A stretch of DNA of 64,000 nucleotides from Glutinoglossum americanum. Its lineage: Eukaryota; Ascomycota; Geoglossomycetes; Geoglossales; Geoglossaceae. The notes under the pieces were generated by a model. The model saw only the letters and a program-made list of their open reading frames with translations. It was not told the origin of the DNA and searched no databases. Where the stretch lies: assembly GCA_020080175.1 (NCBI GenBank), contig JAGHQL010000004.1, forward strand, positions 229,136 to 293,135, in the 5' to 3' direction. Shown piece by piece: positions 10,842 through 22,815 of this stretch. The stretch's first letter is position 1. The number at the start of each line of letters is the position of its first letter. Both the position numbers and the translations under genes were made by a program.

Positions 10842-12227
10842 ATGGCGGATGCAGACGAGGATAACCCCCGAGCCTTCCAGCCAAACGCCGGTGAAGTGGA
10901 CTTGTCAGACGAAACGGTAGATTGGCGTATCCTCGGTGTATTCTCAAAGTACAAGCCCCCAAAGAGTACGGGGGTGTAGTATAAACGCTACCTTCCCTGC
11001 TTATACCCCATTATATGCTCCTTTCTGTGTATCTACTGTAGGAAACACTAGACTAAACTAACATGATGAAACCCCCATAGGTCAGACCATCCAACCATTC
11101 CTCGACGTGGTGAAAAGGACTTTGAGCCTGATGGAACTAACCACCAAGATCGTATCCTTACCGAGAGTCGACGCGCCATGCATGATGCGCTCTCCTTAGA
11201 ACGCATTCAACCCCCGAAAAGCCATATCAAGGCAATCTGGTACGAAGAACTACGTCGTGCATCGGTCACGAAACTCCGTGGTCATCATTTCCAGACAGTT
11301 GGTAAGCAGGAGAGCAGTGGCAACCTGTGGCTGTTGCCGGAAGAAACCCTATGGCTTCTGGAGAGAGGTACCATAAGTTGCTGGTGGGAGTCTGGATTGC
11401 CGATGAGCCTGCAGGGATGCTACGCTGCCTGTCTTAGTGACGAGTCGGGGTTGACATTGGAGCGTTTACAGGTCTTTACAAACTTAAAGAGGATGGGTTA
11501 TACGGTTATGAGAGCCCCTTCATGGGACTCAGAGGGCGTTGAATGTGAAGGAAGAACAGCAATCCAACAGAGTGGTTTGAATATGCGGGTAGTTGGGCTT
11601 TTCAGATCGATCTTTAGCTTCACATTTGGACCGAGAGTTTCGTCTCCAAGCGGTCCATTAGTTGAATCTGGATTATGGCGCAGCTACAGTAGGTTTTACC
11701 ACGGTATATTCATCATCCCAAGGCTAATATCTATCTTTTTCATAGATGGGATATATAGACGACTCGCCCTTATCCCATATCACAACCCTACCCTAGCCAG
11801 CTTAGAGAGTGTGAGCTCTAAAAGCACAGATCCGCCGTTTCGCATTGCCTACAATGTTTGGAAACCTCGGCCTGGCTTCAAAAAGTCGTCACCAGGAGAA
11901 CCAGACTTCCGTGTCGCTGTTGTCAATGCTCGTGAGACGTCTGTTCCGACGCTCACACAGGTATCTGCACTGCTGGAAAGCGTCCCATATGACCCGCCTC
12001 CTCCAGGGATGCAACGACACAGTTATATGCGGCTGAAACATGGGTATCGTAACGCTATACTTGCAGTGGTAGATCAGGGTGTGACAAGCTATCTACGATT
12101 AGGTGATGCAGGGTTCGGACTCGAGAAGATGTATGGCATGGCCCCAAAGCGGGGCCTAGGTAGCAAAAGAGGTGCTAGGACGCACGGCGGGAATGGCCGA
12201 GGGAGAGGAGACAAGGCGAGAGGATGA
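10842..12227 (+). CDS. SEN54: tRNA-splicing endonuclease subunit Sen54
   Basis: Structural subunit of the heterotetrameric endonuclease that excises introns from pre-tRNAs. Exons are 10842-10975, 11081-11688 and 11746-12227, giving 407 residues. The N-terminal family signature is clear: VDLSDET, then PRRGEKDFEPDGT and SRRAMHDALS. It is followed by the Sen54 N-domain (WLLPEETLWLLERGT) and the C-terminal nuclease-fold remnant with YRRLALIPYH and ILAVVDQGVTSYLRL. The second intron is 57 nt and open in frame, so failing to splice it would insert 19 residues. Splicing is preferred because the family reads SY-xx-IYR-LALIP. The Gly/Arg-rich C-terminus is typical of fungal forms. Confidence 0.93.
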
Positions 12228-13063
12228 GGCTAGAGTCTTGCCATATGTTTCCGTCTAGAATAAAGCCTAGTGACACTTCATGAGATAGAAGAGTGCAGAC
12301 TGAATAGAAGGGTGCTTGATATACCATCATCTTTAGACATTCATCCTGGTGAGGGCGGAAGAATGCATATGCTCAGATGGATCTGAAATATGATTGGACA
12401 TGAATCCCTTAGTAGGTTGTGTGCAGGAAACATGCGACATGACAATAGGCAATGGGTTCGAGCGAATATCCTAAGACAGAGCTGGCAGCCTGAACGCAAA
12501 CGGTTACAAATTAATGAGGTATAAATTAGTACGGTGGAGATGCGCTTCGAATCGGCTTACTTATAAGGCCTTCCAGGCGGTAAGAGGTAGTTAGCAAGTA
12601 GATCCAGCACTAGCAGAAGAACTGAAGTAGATTAAAGAACTCCTGTGTTTGAGGCGCTTGTTGGGACAGCCACACAAAGCCCTCGCTTATACCGAGTAGT
12701 CATAGTGTCAAAACGAGTGCAAAAACAAAGCCAATCGTCTCTCAAGCCTTAAATCGCTTTAACGAAACGCCCCGACCACTTCCAACTTGGTACCGAATAC
12801 GACAACAAAGAGAGCACATGTCCAGGCTAAAATCTGCGAACGATACCTAATACCCTGTCACCGCAGAACAAGGCAACGTCCACCCGACCACTCATTCTGA
12901 TCGAATACACGGACACGGACAAGCACGGGGAGATTGTGTGGAGTACTCGCCACCATCGGCTCAAGATCGTTTGCCTTCACACAGGGTTTACCTAAGGCTC
13001 CAAGCCTAGTTCAAAGCCAGCTGCCTAGTTATCTATCCTAGACCTCCATGACATGCGTCTCAG
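12228..13063. other. Intergenic region, SEN54 to RBR gene
   Basis: This tandem spacer of 836 bp has no open frame worth calling. It should hold the SEN54 3' end and the promoter of the RBR ligase gene. I see no clear element beyond A-rich patches. Confidence 0.55.
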
Positions 13064-16000
13064 ATGGACTACCTCAGGAACCTCTTTGACCGGGAGAACG
13101 ACGATATTCTGGAACATGCCTATCGTGATGCGAGAGGTGATCTTGAACTTGCTATCGACTTAATTCTTCGTTCCAGCTCCGAACCCGAATTGCAACGAAG
13201 CAAAAAGCGACAGCGGGTTTCCACGTCACCGGTGCTGGAACCGTCAGAAGCTCCTCAGTTTGGGCGGATACCAGCACCTGAGCAACACAGACGGGAGAGA
13301 CCAGAGGCTACACCACCAATCTCTGACCCCGCACAGTCGGGTGCTTCAAATGGTAATGACACACTGATAATGATTTCAGACGACGAGGACACACCAATGG
13401 ATTTAGGTGATAAGCTACCGCCTGACTCCCATCTAATGCCGCCAATCTCGCCCGTGAGGAGCACGGAAGACGAGTGCTTAGCAAAGGCGTTGGAGGTCTT
13501 CCCCGATATAAGCAGGGACTATGTTTTGGGGCTCTACAAGGAAGCTATGAACACACCGGATTTACCGGAACAGCTAGTTCTCAAAATCCTGGACGACGGA
13601 GCAAAATACCCCAAGGAATCACAGTGCAGGAAGGAGCTTAAACGCAAACGGCAAGATGATGTCGATACAACCGAAATCAACTATGATGCCGTGGAGCGAG
13701 ACAAAGCGAGCCCGTCGTATACTATGCAAGCGTAAGTTGCACGCATTCCCGTTTAACAAGAAGTTTTGCTCCAACCTCTCGTTTCTTTCTATTTTGCGCG
13801 CGACTGGTGAAGGAGCCCAATCGCTATTTTCGTTAAGATGAGTTTTATTCGTCGCCAATCGGCATCAGGGAAGTGAATCCCCTGTGGAAATTCACCAGCC
13901 TATTTTCGTCCCAAACGAATATATTTTAGACGCGCTCGCCTGGACCCCTACATTCTGCACGGTACAAGGGCACAAATATTAAGATATTTTTGACTCGTTT
14001 CAGAACGCTGACTATTCCACGGATTAATTTACAGTCGCATCTTATTACAAGACGAGTTCGCCTCCATTCCAGTATGGTACATCAATGACATATTACGTCA
14101 GAAACAACATTTGTTCCCCGCCTACTTTGCACTCGAGCTAGTGGACAGAACTTATGCTACCTATAAACCCGCCCCATATTCGAAGCTGAAGTGCTTGCGA
14201 AAACCTAAGGACAGGAGGGTAATGCCGCCGCAAAAGACGATGACCTCGCAGATGCTCCAGCATGGGGACGGGCGAAATGAATTGTTAGCAGAGTTACATG
14301 CAGCCCGAGCGAAGCGCAGACTAGATGAACGTAAGTACTCTTTTCCAAAGTCTTCCTATATGGCTGTGGAGTCCATGTGGGAATTTCAGAGAACGTCTTG
14401 GAACTGCCCCGCTTTGTGTAACTTAATATCGGGAGATAGCGGCTTTGTTGACATGACAACCTTCTTCTCCAGTCAAACGTCAGGCAGAGCTGGACGCCCA
14501 AGTGGCCGCTTCATTGAACGAGAAGGAACACGAAGATACGGGAATGATGATGGAATGGTCAGAAAGCCCCCAAATATCTGCCTGATCCACCGTTACACTA
14601 ACTTAGATTTAGTCAATGCTGCTTCAGCGAATATCCTTTTGATAGGATGACCCACTGCAATGGGGACGAGTGCCACTTCTTTTGTCTCGACTGCGCAAAA
14701 CGCAATGCGGACAATGAAGTTGGCCAGTCCCGGTACAAACTCAGATGCATGGACGGGAGCGGATGTACAGCTGAGTTCTCGAGGCAACAAATTCAACGAT
14801 TCCTCGACGACAAGACACTCTCTGCTCTTGAGCGGATACAGCAGGATGACGAAATAAGGATGGCGGAGTTGGATGGACTGACGAAATGCCCATTCTGTGA
14901 CTTTGGTGCTATTTGCCCCCCAGTCGAGGTAGATAGGGAGTTCCGGTGTCGTAACTCGGATTGCGAGAAGACCAGCTGCCGGTTGTGCCGACAGGAGACG
15001 CATATACCGCTCTCATGCGAAGCCTTTGCGAAAGAAAACAGATCCACAATACGTCACGCCGTCGAGGAAGCCATGACTGAGGCTCTGGTCCGCTCTTGCA
15101 GGTAGGTCAATTTCTCTATTTATTGGTGCCTTCAAAGGGCTAAACGTGCGTAGCAAATGCCAGAATAAATACATCAAGGAGAATGGTTGCAATAAAATGG
15201 TGTGCACCCGCTGCCGTTCTGTTCAATGGTAAGTCTTGTGGCAACCGTGGGGTCAACATGTTGTACCTAACGGAGATCAGTTATGTATGCTCTAAAACCA
15301 TCACCAACGGTTACGGACACTTCGATGACTCGCACCGCGGCGGTGGGAAAGGCAACTGTCCGCTCTTCGATAACACCGATCAACGCCATGAGGACGAAGT
15401 GAAGAATGCGGAGAAGGCCGCACTAGCGAAAATCCGGGCAGAGAACCCAGAAATCACCGATGATGACCTCAAAATCCAGTTGTCCGAGACTGTTCAAAGA
15501 GACGAACAGAAACGGTTGCAGGCGGCGGCGGTGCGACACCCTATGCCAGGACGTCAGGCACCACCACCGCCAATCCAGGTCTACCAACCAATAAACTTCT
15601 ACGTTCCCCAACCAAATGCGATAGGACAGGCCGCTTTTCAATACCGGCCACCTTGGCCTCAGGATTGGTTGCAAGGTGCAGCACATCTTAACCAGATACA
15701 AAACCAAAATCATAATCCATTGTTCCCCCCACAGGTAGCCGCAGCCGCTCCTGCTCCTGCCCCCTACGAACCCCCGGCATATGCCCACCGGTATATACCT
15801 CCAGCGGTACCAGATCCGCTGCACGACCAACACCAACGCCGACGCACCGTGTTGCTAGGCGATCGTGTCGTGGCGGTTCCTCCTCCCCCACGGACACCCC
15901 CACCCAACCCTGCTCGACATTCAGGTTCCCCGCACCAAATAGATGCCCTAGCAAATGCACTACGACATCGGGAGGAGGTAGGAGGGAGAGTCAGAATGCG

Positions 16001-16073
16001 GACACCGGATTTGCAGCTCCGATACGCCTTTAACCAACAGTTAGATTTAGCTCAGCGGTATCACATAGCATAG
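13064..16073 (+). CDS. RBR E3 ubiquitin ligase, RNF216/TRIAD3-like
   Basis: Predicted RING-HECT hybrid ubiquitin ligase. Six exons join in frame: 13064-13731, 14035-14330, 14473-14557, 14613-15101, 15154-15228 and 15281-16073, giving 801 residues. The N-terminus (residues about 1-35) looks like a CUE/UBA-type ubiquitin-binding helix bundle (LRNLFDRENDDILEHAY). RING1 spans exons 3-4, with MMECQCCFSEYPFDRMTHC and ECHFFCLDC. The in-between-RING region follows, with KCPFCDFGAICPP and TSCRLCRQETH. RING2 spans exons 5-6, with CQNKYIKENGCNKMVCTRC and CYVCSKTITNGYGHF. The GCNKM cysteine aligns with the catalytic cysteine of RNF216. The C-terminus is Pro/Gln-rich and probably disordered. Its substrate is unknown. 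The first intron, 303 nt, is long for this window and might hide another small exon. Confidence 0.9.
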
Positions 16074-17232
16074 ACCGCCACCCCCGAGCCATCAGCGACA
16101 GCTAATAGTACCGTAGCGGGCTGCCCTACGATGGCTAAGATTCCCACATGCCCTTAGTCCACCCGTCCTTCAGCTACTGTACGTGGCCTTTGGACGGTGA
16201 GACAGGCTGGGTTTTCGGGTGAATTTTCTTCTATTTGTCCAGCTTCTCCCCTGGAGCCAAACGGCTACAGAAGCTATAACGATCAAAGTCTGTCTCACCC
16301 TTGCTCTCTGTTTGCAAAGGCTTTCTGCCATATGGCTACGAAATTACGTGTCCACATCCTTACGGAAACCCGAGAGCTTCACCTCATGTAGATACCCTTT
16401 GCTATCACCTCTGATATATTTCATTCGAACGGAGATACCCAAATCTTCACATTTAGATTTCTTCCTCTCTCTCCCTCTATCTCTGTCTTTCTTATTCCAG
16501 ATTAAATCGAGTTATTTCGGAGCTTCGCACTAACCGGCGACGGCGCATTGCATACATATTGAGGGGTACCAACGGTTCTGTTATGTAAATAGGATGATAA
16601 ATCACTCTAACAGGTTCGACCTTTGACTTGCTCGCTATTCTTAGCTGCTGGGGCTATCGCCTAAATGCGTAAATCACTCGATATGGTAATATAGGCTCAA
16701 ATTAGGGGTTGTGAAGGACAAAAGGAAAAAACGGGAGATGCAGAGCACCGTTGCATGGCACTAAATGCCGTAACAACAATAACCCCATGCATGCAATCCT
16801 TTCCTCCAGGGCGGCAGCGCGTGTAGTTACACAAATAGGCACCGGCACACCCGATCTATTTTAAAAATAAGCCCCATGCCAACATTAACGCCTGCACACA
16901 CCATAGGGAATATGCATTCGCATCTCGCTTCGAAAACACCCCAGAGCCTGTATTCTGACTATGTTCTCCAACGCGAGACCCGGAGGAGAGGGAAAAGAGG
17001 ATGCGTTAAATATGGAAACAATTGGAGATACGAGGGTTATCTAATTCGTTGTAAGCCGAGGCTCATCCCATCTTTAGAAATGAGAGGGTTTGTTTCGCCA
17101 CTCACCGAGTTCAGCTCGTACGAGAGTCCAGAGGGTATTCTGCATCTGGAGAGCGATGCGGCGAATGTCCGCGGTGTTGCCTGCGGCCGTGTGGGGCTGG
17201 GAGTGAGGTAAGGTGGTGGCGGCGGTGGCGGC
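16074..17232. other. Convergent spacer, RBR gene and REV7
   Basis: The two genes run toward each other, so both 3' ends lie here. I see no independent gene. A 91-bp minus-strand segment at 17106-17196 looks coding and is described separately. A CT-rich run occurs near 16462-16495. Confidence 0.5.
17106..17196 (-). other. Candidate extra exon downstream of REV7
   Basis: On the minus strand a clean acceptor (tcccag) is followed by 91 bases that translate to a helical, charged peptide (ADIRRIALQMQN, TLWTLVRAELG). It ends at a consensus donor, GTGAGT. It does not join REV7's best donor in frame. It could be part of an alternative REV7 3' end, an exon of an unrecognised gene, or chance. Confidence 0.3.
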
Positions 17233-18178
17233 TTACCCGCTAGTGACAACAGGTGGGCCGTTCATTTTCGCTCTGCCCTCCTCGACCCATACTTCTAGCA
17301 CGAAGGACCCTGATTCGACCGCTCGGACAGGCGTGGTTTTTACGCCTCCGAGATCCTTACCAATGCTACTATTCCCTCCGGACCCGCCCAACCCAGAGCT
17401 CTCGCCCTCCGCACCTCCCGCTACAACCGATACAGGCTGTAGCGAAGGCTGCGACGGGATCCACGGGGTCGAAGTCTGACCGATTGGAGCCTCCTCGTTA
17501 GCCTTGAGTTCGATGCAGACGGTGAAGGAGCAATTCTCAGGTAGGGGCGTGAGAGAGGAGCCACAGAATGCGAGTTTCTGCATGACACCGCGGAATTGCT
17601 CCGCTAAGTCAACGAGGGAGACGGTGGCGCTGTTTTCTAAGAATGGAGTTGTGGCCTCGGCGGGGGGGACGGCGGGGAAACTCGATAGGTCGAAGACAAA
17701 GCGTTCTAGTGGTTGGGAGGCGGAAGAGTAGATCACGACGGCTACTCTTGCGACAGTGCCCTTTTGTGATGGCAGTAGTGGTTCAGTATAGTTTAGACCA
17801 AGAATAGCAGGTATATGACACGAAAAGAATCTTCAATTAAAAAAAAAAATTATGAAAGCCCTTTATTTTTGTATCTAGGGAAGAGTAGAGAGTAAAACGG
17901 AGAGAACCCGACAATCGAAATAAAAATTAAAAAATTAGAAAAAAGCCAACAACCTTTAGCAATTCGGTCTCGACAGCGCTCACGGCATCGGCGACCCATC
18001 TGCAGACCTTGGGATGCCTGTTCTGCCTTACAGGGAAGTTGTACTTGCGAGCGCTCAGGAAACTCGCTCGCGGGTAGATATCGCGCTCATATAAGACGGT
18101 GTGGATGGCGACAACCAGGAAGTCAGCAAAGGTGCTGACAAGGCCTTGGTAGGTGTCCAGCGTCGTGTGGGTAGGCAT
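17233..18178 (-). CDS. REV7: HORMA-domain protein Rev7 (MAD2B-like)
   Basis: Rev7 is the HORMA subunit of DNA polymerase zeta in translesion synthesis and also acts in repair-pathway choice. Exons are 18178-17954 and 17760-17233, giving 250 residues. The first exon opens the HORMA fold with TYQGLVSTFADFLVVAIHTVLY and a bulge typical of Rev7 (YPRASF, PVRQNRHPKVCRWV). The second exon continues with VARVAVVIYSS and ERFVFDLSSFP. It ends with the seat-belt strand SFVLEVWVEEG. The intron is 193 nt, AT-rich, and its donor (AAG/GTTGTT) is unusual. A GTAAGC donor overlaps the stop codon (GGGTAA), so a spliced C-terminal extension is possible. The gene is head-to-head with importin-9. Confidence 0.88.
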
Positions 18179-18926
18179 GGTGCGCATGCGTGTGTGGTGA
18201 GACGGTGTTCCTTTGCAGTTTTTGGGTATCGTTTTGGCGGTATGATTCCTATCGCGGGAACGACGCTTGCAACGGCGGTTCCGTAAACGCACTCTGGCCT
18301 GCCTTTTCTTAGCAAGAGCCGCTGTCTTGGCCTGTTTAGGAAATCTCACCGGAATAAGCGCTAGTTAACGCTAGTTAACGCTAGTTAACGCCAGTTAACG
18401 TGAGCACTTCGACCCGTCTTTGCCACGCTGAGAGAAGAGGGTTAGCACGACGTCTATTTTCGCACCGGTTTGTGCTAGCCGTAAGCGTGTGAGCGGTGCA
18501 TCGTCCACAAGCAGCTACAGTGTAGCACAGCGTCAAGATGGATGCAACATACAATATTGCGTGTCTGGAGCGAAACTCCGCACATGCATCGTCCGATGGA
18601 CACGTGACAGGATGTTTCCTGGCTTCTCGCCAAACTGGCATGTTCCGATCGATTGGGATTGGTGGCGTGGAATGCGACTTTCTTCCCAGCCCCAGGCCCA
18701 TGCGACGCCCGTGATACGGGATAAACTCCGATACACACTGCGCGTGTGCATCTTCCGTTTTAAACACGCATCCACGTTCCACGTCTGCGAACTGTCGCGT
18801 ACGCTGCTCTCGAAAACATTTTTCCACCTCAGGCTGCTTAAGAGGCCTTTCTTGCTTTTGGGCTGGGTCCTCCAAGTCACGTAATAGAGTGCGTGTTTGG
18901 CGGCGCTACTGCCCTCAAGAAATATC
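18179..18926. promoter_or_regulatory. Bidirectional promoter of REV7 and importin-9
   Basis: This is a 748-bp head-to-head spacer. It contains the 10-bp tandem array at 18361-18400 and an E-box-like CACGTGAC at 18601-18608. Open frames here overlap each other on both strands and resemble no family. Confidence 0.55.
18361..18400. repeat. Four tandem copies of a 10-bp unit
   Basis: The unit ctagttaacg occurs three times exactly and once with a single change (ccagttaacg). Each copy contains the palindrome GTTAAC. The array lies 183 bp upstream of the REV7 start codon and 527 bp upstream of the importin-9 start codon, in their shared promoter. Spacing of one helical turn would place bound proteins on one DNA face. 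Confidence 0.9.
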
Positions 18927-21900
18927 ATGGAGCAACAGTGAGGATTTAGGAACCTCCCCCTAATGTCTCTGTGGGTGCGGGCTAACGTTAGCGTCTTACA
19001 TACAGACTCTTGCATTTGCTTGCGGAGACCCAATCATCGGCAGAGGGTCCGCGGAAGCATGCTGAAAGCCAGCTGCAGCAATTGTATCATATTGAAGGTT
19101 CGTGTGCACTTTGAGTACTCATCTCCGAGTAGAACCGATATGCACTATTGGCGGCTTGTGGGCATTTTCTATTCGCAATATAAAATGTTGCTCCTGTGTT
19201 TCACCCCCAGAGAGTGGTGGAATATGGAGTACTCTCTTACTTCAGGATGCATTTCGGAGGTTTCTACACAAGACCGACGATCACCGATCCGGCAGAGGGG
19301 AATTGAGGGATGATATCGGCTAACAACGGACCGCCATTAGCATTTCCAATGTCACTGGTCTCTATCGCGTCACATTCATCAGTGCCGCTCAACCTTCGGC
19401 AGTCCGCCCTTCTAATCCTCAAAGTCTTCGTGCTGGCAGCTTGGTCGCCTTCGTTCGACGAGTTTCAAGGCCAGGAGCTTGTTAATCCGGCAAATAAGGA
19501 GCAAGTTCGAATAGCGTTACTTGAGCTAGCTACAAGCCAGGATCACGACAGGAAAGTCAAGAGCGCTGCGAGTTACGTTGTGAGCAAGATCGCAAGCACC
19601 GATTTTCCGGACCAGTGGCCTTCGTTGCTTCCGACACTGCTTCAGCTCATACCGACGGGCCCAGATGCCCAGATACATGGAGCTCTGAAAGTCCTCGGCG
19701 ATATGGTAGAGGATGGGCTGACCGAAGAGCAATTTTTTAAAGTCGCGAGAGATTTGGTCAAAGTGGTTTATGATGTTGCTGTGAACGACTCAAGAAAGCC
19801 TACTCTGCGAGCACTGGCTATATCCGTTTTTCGAGCCACTATTGATACGCTAGACATGGTGCAGGAAGACCACAAGGAGGCAGTTAAGGCGTTCGCAGAT
19901 GAAACACTGAGTGCATGGTCGCCCTTTTTTCTGGATATGATGAGGAAACCTCTCCCAGAGCCCCCGAGTGAAGCTGACGAGGCTGCTGAGGGTGGCCCCG
20001 AGGAGCAGTGGAGGGGGCTTATTGCCTTGAAGTTGCAGGTAGTGAAGGTGAGGAATTCATGCCGTGTTTTCCCGTCGCTATCGAGAGCCTAAATATGACT
20101 ATGGACCCGAGTCTGCGGACTGGGGTATTTAGAGGACACGTTTACTGACCAGCCACCACCTAGACATTGATGAAAATTAGGGGTGTCTTCCCAACACTGC
20201 TTTCGCCCCAGAGCCCAACTCTATTTACAGCGACTTGGCAGGAATTATCTGCTCTGCAAGCCCCCTACCAGGCAATGTACATTAACGATGAGCGACAGGG
20301 TCGCTTGGAAGACGCTGATGGTCTCCCGTACACGCTTGACTTTTTAGTACTCGAAGAGTTGGACTTCATGCAGTCATGCTTGCGCGCTCCTCCAGTGCGG
20401 AAAGAGCTTGAAGGCCAACTCCAGCTTGCTCAGTCTGACGTGAAGGGATCACAGGTAGACACTTGGGTCACTGAGGTGATGAAACTCGCTGTTGCTTATG
20501 CACAGATCACCACGGAAGAAGAGGGCCTGTGGGATATCGATGTCAACATTTTCTTATCTGAAGAAACTAGTGTGACGGCAAATTACACTCCACGGACGGC
20601 TTGCGGCGACCTTGTCATTAAACTGGCGGAATGGCTTAGCAAGCTGACCACCGAGGGTTTGTTTACATATACCAAGACAGTGTTCACAACAGCACAGAGG
20701 TTCGTAAGGACTATGCCAATGTGCGGGTGCATGGACTAACTTTGTCATTGCAGCTGGAAACCGAAGGAATCTGCGTTATACATTCTGAATCAGGTTCTTA
20801 ATGACTTTATGGACGTGGCCCGAAACATAGACCCTGAGATAGCAAAGGGTTACGTTGAGTACATAGAGTACGCTATGCACCAAGGTAAGCTCCCAACTCC
20901 AGTCACGCCCTAGACGTCTTAAACTAAACCTGCCAGATAATGCCTTCCTTCGGGCTCGAGGATATCTTGTTGCAGGCGTGCTCACGAGAACCTCTGGTAC
21001 TACCTTGCACGAACTGGCTAGCGGCTTCCTACAGAAAACTTTGAATGCCGTGACAAATGATCCGTCGGAAGTGGTCAAGGCCTCCTGTGTCAAGGTGTTA
21101 CAAGATTACATGCAGGCTCTTCCTCGAACCGTGACATCGTCTCTACAGGGCCCCATCATTTCGGCCATTTCTGCTTTTCTTGCATCCCAGGATATCTCAG
21201 AACTCGTAGATAGTGATGATGTCATAGTAACCCTGGTTGAGACGCTACGAGATGCAGTACTCATCGATGCCCGGATATGTATAGAGCCTGGATCAGATGC
21301 TCTCAATCTTTTGTTTTCTATAGCGAGCCACAGCGCAAGTAACTTTCAGGTCACAGCGCTCGTCAACGAGACGTTTGAAGAGGTAGCCACTTCTATTAGC
21401 ACATTTGGTGGTGATGCCTATATTCGACTATGCGAGAAGGTTTTGCCTTCACTGGCTGGTGCATTCGACGTCGGTGATATGACCGAAGAGAGCGCCTTAA
21501 GAAACGTGAGTGTTCATATAGATCCCATATCTCACCTTCTACTTACAATATCAAAAGCTCGCTGCGGAGTTGCTCTCTATCCTTGCGGAGCGTGGAACGG
21601 AGCCATTACCACATGGCTTTGTTGCAGCTGTCATGCCGAGATTGAATCGGCTCCTACTCTCTTCGACGGACGCCGAATTCCTCAGGCCCGGTACAGAAGC
21701 TGTTAAGCATATGTTAGCGCATGACCACAAACAAATGTTCGATTGGCACGATGAGAACGGGAAGTCTGGCCTTGAAGTATGCTTGATCATAATCGATCGG
21801 CTGCTAGGAGAGAAAATGGAGGATCACGCAGCAGCTGAAGTTGGGGGGCTAGCTGCTGAGCTCGTAGAGAAAGCGGGAAGCGAGAGACTAGGGCCTTTTC

Positions 21901-22815
21901 TCTTGCAGCTCTTAAAGGCAGTCGCCGTTCGACTAGCTAGTGCCAAGGAGGCCGCCTTCATCCAAAGCTTGATCCTAGTTTTTGCACGATTGTCACTGGT
22001 AGGAGCGAAGGATGTCGTCGATTTCCTGGCCCAAGTGCAGGTTGGCAACGAGAATGGACTACAAGTGGTTATGGGCAAATGGTTGGAGAACTCGATCAAT
22101 TTTGCTGGGTATGATGAGATTCGACAAAAGTAAGCCTTTGACGTTCGTTATTCTCGCTGGATCTGGTCTGACAGCTTACGACCCCAGCGTCATCGCTCTT
22201 TCGAAACTCTTTAGTCTAGAGGATCAGCGTCTAGCAAACATTCTGGCGCAAGGCGACTTGATTGTGCCAGAAAGCGATCGGATAATAACCAGGTCTAAAG
22301 CTCGGAGCAGTGAGTGTGCTCGTCATCCTACGTCGTCGTGGGTTTGAGCCAACAACCTAACCAAAAATGTCTTCAGATCCTGATCAGTACACCATCATCC
22401 CTGTTCCGCTCAAAATCATCAAGGTCTTAATTCAAGAACTCTCTTTTTCAAGCGGTGAAGGTAGATTGGATGCTGCAGCGGCAGCAGACCTGCCCGAGGA
22501 AGGTAGCGATGATGGTGAATGGGAGGATGTCCCCAGTGCACTTGACCTTGGGTCTCCTGTGACAAAGCAAGGTCAGTTCAGCTTAATTTCCATTGTCAAA
22601 TCCCAATCGCTGATGCGCCTGGGGGACCAGAACTAATGGCCTACGGCGAGGGCACAACGAATCAATTCAGTCGCCAACGAGACGATGAGACGCAGGCGTA
22701 TCTCATAGCATTCTTCCATGAGATCTCGTCTAAGAACGTAGGAGGCTTCCAGGACCTCGTACACGCTCTGACCCCGGAGGAACACCAGAAGCTAGCCAGT
22801 CTCGGACAAGCTTGA
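18927..22815 (+). CDS. KAP114: Importin-9 / Kap114-type karyopherin
   Basis: Beta-karyopherin that carries histones, TBP and other basic cargoes into the nucleus, in RanGTP-dependent fashion. Ten exons join in frame: 18927-18937, 19006-19097, 19341-20047, 20164-20699, 20754-20884, 20937-21505, 21558-22129, 22188-22309, 22377-22571 and 22631-22815. The product is 1039 residues, the expected size. The N-terminus shows the importin pattern (LLHLLAETQSSAEG, AESQLQQLYHIE), then HSSVPLNLRQSALLILK. HEAT repeats fill the rest. An acidic insert (EEGSDDGEWEDV) near the C-terminus is typical of Kap114/importin-9. The first exon is only 11 bases. The 243-nt intron after exon 2 is long for this gene. Confidence 0.92.

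Noticed and set aside
12453-12470. GGTTCGA-like string that could be a tRNA B box
   Set aside because: The rest of the B box (CC after two bases) is missing, and no A box or acceptor-stem pairing is found nearby. Similar strings near 16614 and 46363 fail for the same reason.
18381-18884. Overlapping frames of 130-165 codons upstream of importin-9
   Set aside because: Several frames of equal length overlap on both strands in a promoter region and resemble no protein family.
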